From the NCBI GenBank assembly GCA_043738095.1, contig JAYSZI010000083.1, positions 1 through 64,000 on the forward strand: a stretch of 64,000 bases of DNA. The letters are read 5' to 3'. Shown one piece after another: positions 26,428-35,071 of this stretch (position 1 is the stretch's first letter; the number at the start of each line of letters is the position of its first letter). Source of the DNA: Lysobacter_K sp043738095. Lineage in GTDB: Bacteria > Pseudomonadota > Gammaproteobacteria > Xanthomonadales > Xanthomonadaceae. Under the pieces are notes generated by a model, which did not search any database, was not told the DNA's origin, and was given only the letters and a program-made list of their open reading frames with translations. Made by a program: the position numbers and the translations under genes.

Positions 26428-26602
26428 TTTCGGTCCTTAGGGACGAGCAGCTGATGCTACGCATGCTACGAAAAGACTCCGCAATCTGCGAGGCAAATCA
26501 CCGGCACTCCCCGATGGTGTTCTGCATCGTGGCCACGACCGGACCGGACCGGCTGGCTGGTTGGAGTGCTCTGCCGTCGCGGGCATCGGCACAGCGCCAA
26601 TG

Positions 26603-26634
26603 AAAAGAGTCGGACGAGTTTCCTCGCCCGACTC
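26603..26634 (-). terminator. Rho-independent terminator after the beta-helix gene
   Basis: A hairpin pairs GAGTCGG-A-CGAG (from 26607) with CTCG-C-CCGACTC (to 26634) over a TTTC loop. On the minus strand it is followed by TTTTC. It lies 80 bp past the stop of the minus-strand gene at 26715. Confidence 0.65.
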
Positions 26635-26714
26635 CGGTACTGCTTACTGCAGATGCCTCACGCAATCCACCGCGCCCCCCGGGCGGCAACGGCGCTCACC
26701 ATCGGACCAACAAC

Positions 26715-29021
26715 TTAAAACTTGCTTACCTTGAAGCTGGTGGTGGCGGTGACACTGGTGCCGTCCATGCTGGCGACCGCCTTCAACTGGTAGGTACCTA
26801 TCGAGCTACCACCGGTGCCGGAGACAAACGACCTGCGTGCAAACCCGTCCGCGCCGCTGGTGGTGCTCATCACGATCGTGGTGACGCCATCGGGCTTGGT
26901 AGCGGTGAACTTGACCGTCGCGCCGCTGACGGGGCTACCGTTCTTGAGCACCTTGGCGCTCATGTAAACGGTCTGTCCACGGATGTAGCTGGGCTTGTCG
27001 GTACCCACCGTCTCGGTCAAACCCGGGGCGGGAACCGCGACGACATCCTTGACTGTGTAAGTACCCCCCGCACTGGCAGTGTGCACGCTACCGACAGTGC
27101 TGCTGACGCCGGTACCGATGCCGTACGCACCGGCGGTTGAGCCGCTGGCCGAGGTCACGTTGAACGTCGCATTGGCGCTGGCACCCGGGGCCAAGGTCAC
27201 GCTGGTCGCGCTGAGCGTGCCGGTCCAGTTGGCGGGGACGGTCCGGGCCAGGCTGAAGCTAGTGTTGCTGCAGTCACCCGTGTCCCTGTTGGTCAGGCTG
27301 ACGGTGTAGCTGACCATCGTGCCGGCGGCGACGGCGCCGGTCGGGCCGGTCAGAGTGACCGCGGGCGCGGCGCGGGCGCAGGTGGGGGAGGGCGCCGGCG
27401 GCGGCGCCGTGCCACCGGCCTGCAGTTCCAGCGCACCGATGTCCGACGCCGTACCCGACGGACGCGGCTGCATCAAAAAGTCGGTGCCCATGCCGGTGAG
27501 CATCGCGACCTTGTCGACCACGGGGCTGCCGGCCAGCGGCATGGCGTCGAAGTTGGCCAGGGTCATGTTGGTCAGGTTCGGGTTCTGGCCGCAGATGCTG
27601 CCGCTCGGGCAGGCATTGTTCTTGACGTTCCACACCAGGTTGCCTGCGAACGTCACCGTTGCCGCGCTGTTGTAGGCGAAGTGGGCGACCGCCAACTCGC
27701 TGGTGTTCCCCGCGACCACAGCCAGATAATCCGGCATGCCGAGCAGGGCATTGTTCTGGATCGTGATCGTCGACGACGCGTCGCCTTCGGTGGTCATGAT
27801 CAAACCGTCACCTTGGCCGGTGATCGTGTTGTGGCGGATGTTGACCGTGTTGTTGGACCCCACCGACAGCGACAGGGCATTGCCCGAAGCGCGGCACTGG
27901 TCGCCGGCCTGCATGTAGAACTTGCCAGCAAAGTACGCGCAGCTGCCGACCATCACCGAGTTCTCGATCGTGGTGTTGCCGCGGGTCTTGATCTGGTTGC
28001 CACCGTTGGCAATCGCATAGGCGCGGCGGATGGTCACCGTGGTGCCTGCGGCGCCGTCCATGTACAGCAGGTCGAGGCCGTCGGAGGTGTTGTGGTGGAC
28101 GAACGCGTCCTCGATCAGCCATTGGCCACCGGTGGTGATGGTGCCCAAGCCGTCGCCGTAGCCACCGCTCCTCTGGCCCCAGCAGTTGACGGCTTCGCCC
28201 GTCTGCCAGTCCTGGCCGCAACCGTTCCAGGCGATTTCTATATCGCGCATGACAATCGCGCCGGAGTTGGAGCTGTTGGCGCCGACGTTGGCATCCCAAC
28301 CGGCCCAGCCGTTGTGGTTGATCTTGACGCGCTCCATCGTCCAGTTGCTTAAGCGGCCGGCATTCATGCCCTGCAGACCCAGGCCGTGGATGTCGACGTC
28401 GTGCAGCCAGACATTGGCCGAGTCGCTCGCGGTCAGGCCGACCGACGCCCAGTTGCCGTACGGCGCTGCGGTGCGGTTGCAGGCGGCCGAAGCCACGCTG
28501 TGCGCAGACACGCAGTTGCTCTTGTCGGTGATTTCGAGGTGCCCCACTTCGACGTTGGAGCTGCCATCCAGGCTCAGGATGCTCCAGGTGTGCTCGGCGC
28601 CCCACAGCTTCGGCGGGGCGGCGCTGTTGCCAAGGATGCGGGTCTTGGCGCTCGTGGTGCCGCTGGGGATCCGGCCCAGGTTGCAGGCGGTGCGATCAGC
28701 GGAGGTGCAGCTGCCGGCCGCGCCGGGCGCGCCGTAGCCGATCATGTACTCGCCCGAGCCGATCATCAGGGTGTCGCCGCCGGCAATGCGCGCAGCCGCG
28801 CCGCTGGGCAGCGCGTAATAGGGGTGCTTCCAGGCGCAGTTCTGGGCGGTGCCGCTGCCCGGATAGGCGGCGTCGCCGCGGCCGGTGCACTGGTTGGCGT
28901 CACCACCGTCGGTGCGCACGAAGAAAGTCGCCGCCTGAGCGGACCCGAAAGCGCCGAGGCCGAGGGTGGCAGTCAGCAGGACGGATGTGAGGGGATGAAT
29001 GCGAAAGCTGCGAATGTTCAA
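26715..29021 (-). CDS. Secreted right-handed beta-helix protein with two C-terminal Ig-like domains
   Basis: A TTG at 29021 with GGAG seven bases upstream gives 768 residues and a proper signal peptide (SVLLTATLGLGAFGSAQA); the longer frame to 29264 has no signal. The body (about 30-510) is a parallel beta-helix with many right-handed repeats such as SSNVEVGHLEI, SANVWLHDVDIHG and NTTIENSVM. A NEW3-like domain (about 525-640) and an MG2/invasin-like Ig domain (GQTVYMSAKVLKNGSPVSGATVKF) follow. Such helices act as polysaccharide lyases, epimerases or adhesins. It is paralogous to 32016, which lacks the Ig domains. There is no PEP-CTERM tail. Confidence 0.83.
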   Translation of the reverse strand: MNIRSFRIHPLTSVLLTATLGLGAFGSAQAATFFVRTDGGDANQCTGRGDAAYPGSGTAQNCAWKHPYYALPSGAAARIAGGDTLMIGSGEYMIGYGAPGAAGSCTSADRTACNLGRIPSGTTSAKTRILGNSAAPPKLWGAEHTWSILSLDGSSNVEVGHLEITDKSNCVSAHSVASAACNRTAAPYGNWASVGLTASDSANVWLHDVDIHGLGLQGMNAGRLSNWTMERVKINHNGWAGWDANVGANSSNSGAIVMRDIEIAWNGCGQDWQTGEAVNCWGQRSGGYGDGLGTITTGGQWLIEDAFVHHNTSDGLDLLYMDGAAGTTVTIRRAYAIANGGNQIKTRGNTTIENSVMVGSCAYFAGKFYMQAGDQCRASGNALSLSVGSNNTVNIRHNTITGQGDGLIMTTEGDASSTITIQNNALLGMPDYLAVVAGNTSELAVAHFAYNSAATVTFAGNLVWNVKNNACPSGSICGQNPNLTNMTLANFDAMPLAGSPVVDKVAMLTGMGTDFLMQPRPSGTASDIGALELQAGGTAPPPAPSPTCARAAPAVTLTGPTGAVAAGTMVSYTVSLTNRDTGDCSNTSFSLARTVPANWTGTLSATSVTLAPGASANATFNVTSASGSTAGAYGIGTGVSSTVGSVHTASAGGTYTVKDVVAVPAPGLTETVGTDKPSYIRGQTVYMSAKVLKNGSPVSGATVKFTATKPDGVTTIVMSTTSGADGFARRSFVSGTGGSSIGTYQLKAVASMDGTSVTATTSFKVSKF

Positions 29022-29635
29022 TTCAGACTCCGGTGCCGCGTGGCGAAATAGCAGGGGGAATAGAGCAGGGCTTCCTTGCGCCGGAGCGAACTGTAGGGAT
29101 TGGGTTTTGGGGGTTTTGAGCAGACGGTCACGCATTGCCGGGGGCAAATTGACCCCGGTCACAGTTCTTTGTGGGCCAAATGTGAAATTCAGCTGGCAGT
29201 TGGACTCTGAGGAGCCAGAAGTGCCGCAACGCGTTAGTAGCTGCCCCGAGGGCGACAAAAACATGGTTTGAAGGCGGTAATTCCTGAGCCCTGGAGCCGT
29301 CTTTCGCCTTCGCGCGGGGGGTCCCCCCTGGCCGCTGCAGGCCTACGTTGGCGTTGATAACCAATGCATTCGGCCGTCGATCACGCCTCATGGGCCGGGA
29401 CAAGGCGGGGCCCCTGGCATCGGGGCAGCCGCAGGGCTTATTTCCATGGGGGCAGGTGGTCCACCGATGCGAGCGCCGGGCAGCCCATGAACATTCAGCC
29501 GTGGGCCCGTCGTGGCCCCATAGCCCAGGTCTGGAACGGGCGGGTCTTGTGTCACGGGCCAACCCTGGGCCGCCACCCTGGCGTATGGGCATCGCCCTCA
29601 CACGCCCCATCGGCGCTGTGGCGGGGCGCTAGCGC
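29022..29635. other. Divergent intergenic region between beta-helix gene and flippase
   Basis: About 610 bp without a supported gene. It should carry the promoters of both genes. Short open frames on each strand lack ribosome sites. No terminator or RNA element was recognised. Confidence 0.4.
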
Positions 29636-31159
29636 ATGAGCACCCCTATTGACAGTGCGGTGTTGGACGAGCCGCCAACGCAAGTGGTGCCGGAGCGAGG
29701 CGGGCCCCGGGTGGGCGCGGTCGGGATGGCCACCCACTACCTGCGCTACTCAAGTGCCACCGTGCTGATGATGCTGGCCGGGCTGGTGTCGTTCCCCGTC
29801 CTGACCAGACTGCTCGACAACACCGAGTTCGGCATCCTGGGCTACTACGACACGTGGCTGATGATGGCCGTCACCGCCATCAAGTTCGGTGGTCAGCACG
29901 CGATCCTGCGCATGTACCCGTTTGCCGGGGACCAAGCGCGGATGATGCACTTCACCACCAACCTGGTGTTCCTGCCCATGGTGGTATCGGTGGGCTTCTG
30001 GTTGCTGGCGGTAGGGGTGATCGCGGCCATGAGTGGCTGGGGCGGATTGGTCACGCCACCGGTGTTTTGGTGTGCGGTGGCGATGATTCCATTGCTGGTG
30101 TTCACCAGCCAGGTGGAAATGACCCTGCGCGTCAGTGAGCGCTCCGGCGTGCTGACGACCTGCAGAGTGTCATGGCGCTGGCTCGAGCTCATCCTGATCA
30201 TCGGCATCGTGGCCTTGCTCCAGCGCAGCGCCCTGGGGGTCTATGCCGGCAAGATCGCCGCGGCCTTGATCCTGGTGGCGTTCTATATCGCCTGGGTACG
30301 CCGGCACCTGCGGTTTTCCCGCAAATCAATCGACTTGGGTGCGTACCGCAACTCCCTGCGCTACGGCCTGCCGCTCGTGGTGAACGAAATCGCCGCACTG
30401 TCGTTGATCTCGATCGACCGCATCATGCTCCGGCATCTGCAGGGCGACTACGAAGGTGTTGGCATCTTTACCGTCGGCTGCGCGCTGGCCATGCAAATCG
30501 GCGTGCTCATGAACGACCCCCTGATGGGCGCGTTCGATCCGGCGGCCAACCGCCTCCACGGTACCGATGGCGCGGCGCAGGTGCGGGCCTTGAAGACCAG
30601 GACGTTGCTGCCGGTGACCTACGCCTCGATCGGCGTGAGCGTGGCGATCTGGGCGGTCGGCGGCGACGTGATGGCCGTGCTCGCGGGCGCGGACAAAATT
30701 GCGTCGGGACCGGTGTTCGCGTGGCTGGGCGCGGTGTTTGCGCTGTTGCCATTGCTCAACGTGAGCGGCTACGGCTTGCTGCTGCAGCAGCGCACGATGA
30801 CGGTGCTCGCGCTCACCGCAGTGGCTGCGGCCACCAACATCGGCCTGAATTTTCTCTGGATTCCGGCCTATGGAGCGATGGGGGCGGTCTACGCAACCGC
30901 CGTCAGCTATGTGGTTCTGTCCGTGGGCAAGTGCGTGCTATGTCCGCGCGAATTGCTGCAATTGCCTGACCGTAAGAGCTTACTGGTCGCGGGCGCAGCG
31001 GCGGCGGGGTTCCTGTTCGTGGTGGAAGGGTCCGGGCTGTTCGCTGTGGCAGCGCCGTCGGCGAGGGTTGCGGTGGCCGGTGGGCTGTGGCTGCTGCTCT
31101 ACCTGCTTCCCGCGCTGGTCCTCGACCCGCGTTTGCGCCGACTGCTGATCAAACGCTAG
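29636..31159 (+). CDS. wzx: Wzx-type polysaccharide flippase
   Basis: A 507-aa membrane protein with about twelve to fourteen helices. The start of the core (ATHYLRYSSATVLMMLAGLVSFPVLTRLLDNTEFGILGYYDTWLMM) is typical of MOP-superfamily O-antigen/EPS flippases. It should move the lipid-linked repeat unit from the inner to the outer face of the cytoplasmic membrane. With the polymerase at 33728 and export genes at 41969-46244 it completes a Wzx/Wzy pathway. The symbol reflects function only. Confidence 0.87.
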   Translation: MSTPIDSAVLDEPPTQVVPERGGPRVGAVGMATHYLRYSSATVLMMLAGLVSFPVLTRLLDNTEFGILGYYDTWLMMAVTAIKFGGQHAILRMYPFAGDQARMMHFTTNLVFLPMVVSVGFWLLAVGVIAAMSGWGGLVTPPVFWCAVAMIPLLVFTSQVEMTLRVSERSGVLTTCRVSWRWLELILIIGIVALLQRSALGVYAGKIAAALILVAFYIAWVRRHLRFSRKSIDLGAYRNSLRYGLPLVVNEIAALSLISIDRIMLRHLQGDYEGVGIFTVGCALAMQIGVLMNDPLMGAFDPAANRLHGTDGAAQVRALKTRTLLPVTYASIGVSVAIWAVGGDVMAVLAGADKIASGPVFAWLGAVFALLPLLNVSGYGLLLQQRTMTVLALTAVAAATNIGLNFLWIPAYGAMGAVYATAVSYVVLSVGKCVLCPRELLQLPDRKSLLVAGAAAAGFLFVVEGSGLFAVAAPSARVAVAGGLWLLLYLLPALVLDPRLRRLLIKR

Positions 31160-31208
31160 CCGTGGCCTTGTGCTGCCCCAAGGGTTGGCGAGCGTTGCAA
31201 GGTGCGAT

Positions 31209-32015
31209 GTGGCTGTCCTGACCTGGGCGTTGTCGCCGCTTAGCTGGTTGTTGATGGCATTGCTCGCGATCGGCTTGGGGATGCAGTTACGTCCACGCAG
31301 CCGCGGCCGCTGGTTGTGGCGCGCCGGCCTCGCCTGGGCCGCGGTGGCCGTCCTGGCCATGACGCCGATGGTGGCCAACGCGCTGGTGAGTTGGCTGGAA
31401 TCGCAGCACGCTACCGCCGCGACTTGTGCCACATCGCCACCGGCAGTGGCCGTGGTCTTGGCGGGAGGCGTCGACACCGTGCCAACGGATGTCGCGGATC
31501 TCCCGGCGCTGGCGATCACCAGCCGCCGGCGGATCGAGCGCGCGGTCGAGTGGTGGCATCAACGGCCGGGGCGAACCCTGATCATCGCCGGTGGGCCGGA
31601 CCTCGCCGGGGCTATTCCGACCGCAGACCTGATGGCCGATTACGCGCGCCGCCTGGGCGTGGCGACCACCGCGCTTCAGATCGAAGGTCGGTCGGCTTCC
31701 ACCTGGGAAAACGCGCACGCGTTAGCCCAATTGCAGCCTGCGCTGGCGCGGCGCGTCGGGCTCGTGACCTCGGCCATCCATCTCCCGCGGGCGCGGTACG
31801 CGATGGCGCGTGCGGGCTTCGAGGTCTGTGCGATCCCGGCCGACCCGCGTCGCATACCCTTCGGATTGCCCGGCTACTTGATTCCGCGCAGCAGTGCGCT
31901 TCACAAGACCGAAGCGGCACTGCACGAGCTGGTGGGCTTGGCGTACTACCGCTGGCTGGATATGCGCTCGGCGCCGGCAGCGGTCCCAGGCGCGACGGTA
32001 AAGCCCGCTGACTGA
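31209..32015 (+). CDS. YdcF/SanA-like DUF218 membrane protein
   Basis: GTG 31209, preceded by AAGG, gives 268 residues (an in-frame GTG at 31170 is also possible). Two N-terminal helices (LSWLLMALLAIGLGMQL; GLAWAAVAVLAMTPMVANAL) are followed by a DUF218 domain with VAVVLAGGV, RTLIIAGGPD, GRSASTWENA and LVTSAIHLPRA. Members such as ElyC/SanA act in envelope and polyprenyl carrier metabolism. It lies 49 bp after the flippase, so it probably shares its mRNA. Its stop abuts that of the convergent gene at 32016. Confidence 0.82.
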   Translation: MAVLTWALSPLSWLLMALLAIGLGMQLRPRSRGRWLWRAGLAWAAVAVLAMTPMVANALVSWLESQHATAATCATSPPAVAVVLAGGVDTVPTDVADLPALAITSRRRIERAVEWWHQRPGRTLIIAGGPDLAGAIPTADLMADYARRLGVATTALQIEGRSASTWENAHALAQLQPALARRVGLVTSAIHLPRARYAMARAGFEVCAIPADPRRIPFGLPGYLIPRSSALHKTEAALHELVGLAYYRWLDMRSAPAAVPGATVKPAD

Positions 32016-33731
32016 TCACAGCGGCGGGTGTACGGGCTGGTCCGAGGTATCTACGACGTCCGTAGCCTGGACCTCGATTGCGCCGATGTCGACGGCCCGG
32101 CCACTCGGGCGGGGCTTGCGAAAAAAGTCATGGTCAAGGCCTGGAACCATCGCGGCGCTGTCGATCAGCGGGCTACCCGGTTGCGGCGTGGCGTCGCCCT
32201 GGCCATCGACGGACCGGGCCAGCCGCGGGTCCTGGTCGCAGACACTGCCCGGCGGGCATTGGCCGGCTTTCACTTGCCAGAACAGGTTGCGCTCGAACGC
32301 GACCATCGCCTTGCTGTCCTCGGCATGATGGCCGCAGGTTTGGCCCTTGCTCAGCAACCCGCCACTCCACTCGGTATCACCGATGAAGGCATTGTTCTGC
32401 ACGTTGGTGCGGGCGGTGCTGGCCCCACCGACCGTGATGAGCAGGCAGTCGCCTTGGCCACTCAAGGTGTTGTTGCGGATGGTCGCGATCGAGTCGCCGA
32501 TAAGGCTGACCGACAAGGTGTTGCCCATCGCGCGGCAATGGTCGCCATCGGTCAGGTTCGACGTCGGCAAAGTCGAAAAAAACGCACAGTTGCCAAGCAG
32601 GATTGAATTCTCGATCAGCATCGGGCCGGCGGTCTTGACCTGGTTGCCGGCGTTGCCCTGTGCGTGCACGCGCCGGACCATCACGCTGCCGGTGCCGTCC
32701 AGGTACAGCAGGTCCAAACCGTCGGACGTGTTGTGGTGGATGCGCACGTCTTCGAACAGCCACTGCCCGCCGGTCTTGCCGGTGCCGAGGCCATCCCCGT
32801 AGCCGCCTTGTTGCTGCGCCCAGCAACCGAAGATCTCCGTGCTCGGGTAACGCTCACTGCAGCCGTTCCAGCTGATCTCGCCGCCGCTGAAACTGATCTT
32901 GCCGCTGTTGCTGGAGCCGATCGGCTGATCCTGACTGATGTTGCCGTCCCACCCGGCCCAGCCATTGGCGCGCAGAGTCACGCGATCCAGCCGCCAGTCC
33001 ATCAGGCGCCCGGCGTGGATGCCATTGGCCGCCAGCCCATGAATGTTGAGCTGCCGTAGCACGACGTTGGCCGAATCACTGGCGACCAGGCCGTTCTGGC
33101 CCCAGGGACCAAACGGCGGCGACTCGCTCTGGCAGCGCGCGGTTTCGCCTGCGGCATGGCCGCCGTGGTTATGGCTCTTGATGCACGGGCTATGGTCGGT
33201 CAGTTCGAGGCAGGCGACTTCGACGTTGGAACTGTTCTCCAGGCGCAGAATCGCCTGCGCGCCGCCGTTGCCCCACAACTGCGGCGGACGCGGGCAACCG
33301 CTGTCGTGACCCGCGCCGAGGATGCGGGTGGGGCGCGTCGCCGAGGGCCCGCTCGGGATCGGCGGCATGATGCACTCGCCGGCCTTGGCGGGATCGCAGT
33401 CGTCGGTCTCCGGCGCGCCGATGCCCATCGCATAGCTGCCCGCGGCAACGATCAGCGTATCGCCACCGGCCATGCGCGGCGCCAGCAGGGGCGGCAGCGC
33501 CACAAACGGATGGCTCCACGCGCAGGCTTGGACGCTCGTGCTGCCGCGTTCGCGGTAGGGCGCATCGGTACTGCCATCGCATTGCTGCGCGTTGCCCCCA
33601 TCGGCGCGCACGTAGTAAGTGGCCGCTGCCGCTTCGGGCGAAAGCAGCAACGTGCACGCCAGAGTCATCCCTGTCAGGCCGGTGAGGACCAGCAGCGGCA
33701 GCATGCTGTGCGGGAGTTGCGCGGGGATCAT
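32016..33731 (-). CDS. Secreted right-handed beta-helix protein (short paralogue)
   Basis: A 571-aa protein with a signal peptide (LLVLTGLTGMTLACTLLLSPEAAAA) followed by YYVRADGGNAQQC, very close to the mature start of the 26715 protein. The two share the order of helix repeats (NVEVACLELTDHSPC, ANVVLRQLNIHGLAANGIHAGRL, GYGDGLGTGKTGGQWLFEDVRIHHNTSDGLDLLYLDG) and the closing PRPSGRAVDIGAIE, so they arose by duplication. This copy stops after the helix, without Ig domains. ATG 33731 overlaps the stop of the polymerase gene (ATGA), placing it last in the main EPS operon. A polysaccharide-modifying role is inferred. Confidence 0.83.
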   Translation of the reverse strand: MIPAQLPHSMLPLLVLTGLTGMTLACTLLLSPEAAAATYYVRADGGNAQQCDGSTDAPYRERGSTSVQACAWSHPFVALPPLLAPRMAGGDTLIVAAGSYAMGIGAPETDDCDPAKAGECIMPPIPSGPSATRPTRILGAGHDSGCPRPPQLWGNGGAQAILRLENSSNVEVACLELTDHSPCIKSHNHGGHAAGETARCQSESPPFGPWGQNGLVASDSANVVLRQLNIHGLAANGIHAGRLMDWRLDRVTLRANGWAGWDGNISQDQPIGSSNSGKISFSGGEISWNGCSERYPSTEIFGCWAQQQGGYGDGLGTGKTGGQWLFEDVRIHHNTSDGLDLLYLDGTGSVMVRRVHAQGNAGNQVKTAGPMLIENSILLGNCAFFSTLPTSNLTDGDHCRAMGNTLSVSLIGDSIATIRNNTLSGQGDCLLITVGGASTARTNVQNNAFIGDTEWSGGLLSKGQTCGHHAEDSKAMVAFERNLFWQVKAGQCPPGSVCDQDPRLARSVDGQGDATPQPGSPLIDSAAMVPGLDHDFFRKPRPSGRAVDIGAIEVQATDVVDTSDQPVHPPL

Positions 33732-35071
33732 TTGGACACCGGTGCGTCAGGCGCCGATGGGTAACGCCCCGGCGATACGCGCGATGCCAGCGGGAAGCGC
33801 TCACCGATCGCCCAGTGGTCGTCCTGAACGCGCGCCTGCACAGGGACCGTGGCGGCATGGCGCCTAAGCAGCGCGTAGTGCTCGAGCAGCCCGCACAAAA
33901 TCCAGAAGTTCCCCATCACCAGACCGTCCAGGAATGGCGTGCCGTAAACATTGCCGAGCCCCATCGCCAGGATCGCGACAGTGAAGCCGATGCCCAGCGC
34001 CTTGGCCTCCACGTCCGTGTTGCCGGCCGACCACCGCACCGCCTGTGCCAGCCGCAGCAAGCGCCACAAAAGCCAGAGCAGCGCCGCTACGCCAAGTGGT
34101 CCGCACTCGGCCAGCGTCAGCACGTAGATGCTGTGCGCGTCGCGCGCCTGATGGTCGGAATACTCGCCGATGTACTTCGGGAACCGGCGCAGACCAACGC
34201 CGGCGGGATGGTCTTGCCACATCTTCCACGCGCCGGCCCAGATGCCGAACCGGCTTTCGGTACTGTCATCGAGTTGCGCGGCACCCACCGCATCGTACTG
34301 TTCGGTGGCCACGACACGGTCGACCACCGACTCGGGCAGCAGCGCGGTTGCGGGTATCGCTAGCACGGCAATCAGCACCGCCAGCACCACGTGCCGGCGC
34401 AGCAGCAGCAACGCCAGCGCTACCAGTGCAATCAGATAGGACTGGCGCGAGAACGTCACCATGATGGCGAATGTCAAAACTACACACCCGGCAATTGCGG
34501 CCCAGCGCCAGCGGGTTTTGCCGCGAAGAAAAATCGCCATGGCGAACAGCAATGGCAGGAAGGTCGCGTAGAAGACCCCTGCGCGGTTCGATGCATTTTT
34601 TTCGCCAAACGGTCCGGCAGTGCGCTGGGCATCGCTGTAACGGGTGATGTCGAACGACAGGCCGTCGATGGCCGCATCGACGCCGGCCGCGACCGCCACT
34701 GCCATCGTCAGGTAGATCAGCTTGCGGGTGCCGTCGAGGTCTTGGCGGCAATGCCGGTAGACGAAATAGAGCAGCGGATAGAACACGAGGTTCTTCAAGT
34801 AGACGAGATCGTCCAGCAGATGCATCGGCATCGTCGCCCAGGCGATAAAAAACGCGATGACCAGCGTGGAAAACCAGAACAGCAACGGCGGCGTCAGCCC
34901 CCCAGTGGTCGCGGACGGGCCAGCCCAGGGGCGCGCGAAGGCGAGCGCCACAAGGAGCAGAATCATCAGCATATTGGCCGGATTGAGTCCTGGAATGCCG
35001 GCGTTGGGCGGGAAATACAACAAGTTGGGCATCAGCACGATGGTGAGGCCGAGCATCAAGCGAAGCAGCAT
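33728..35071 (-). CDS. O-antigen ligase/polymerase family protein (Wzy-like)
   Basis: ATG 35071, with AGGAGG before it, gives 447 residues. It has about twelve membrane helices and a large periplasmic loop around residues 260-320 containing ESRFGIWAGAWKMWQDHPAGVGLRRFP, the O-antigen ligase (Wzy_C) signature, followed by DAHSIYVLTLAECG. It should polymerise repeat units on the periplasmic side. Its start overlaps the end of the amidotransferase gene by 16 bp, so translation is probably coupled. Confidence 0.85.
   Translation of the reverse strand: MLLRLMLGLTIVLMPNLLYFPPNAGIPGLNPANMLMILLLVALAFARPWAGPSATTGGLTPPLLFWFSTLVIAFFIAWATMPMHLLDDLVYLKNLVFYPLLYFVYRHCRQDLDGTRKLIYLTMAVAVAAGVDAAIDGLSFDITRYSDAQRTAGPFGEKNASNRAGVFYATFLPLLFAMAIFLRGKTRWRWAAIAGCVVLTFAIMVTFSRQSYLIALVALALLLLRRHVVLAVLIAVLAIPATALLPESVVDRVVATEQYDAVGAAQLDDSTESRFGIWAGAWKMWQDHPAGVGLRRFPKYIGEYSDHQARDAHSIYVLTLAECGPLGVAALLWLLWRLLRLAQAVRWSAGNTDVEAKALGIGFTVAILAMGLGNVYGTPFLDGLVMGNFWILCGLLEHYALLRRHAATVPVQARVQDDHWAIGERFPLASRVSPGRYPSAPDAPVSK

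Noticed and set aside
26715..33731. Beta-helix proteins as PEP-CTERM substrates
   Set aside because: Neither C-terminus has a PEP motif, membrane helix and basic tail.
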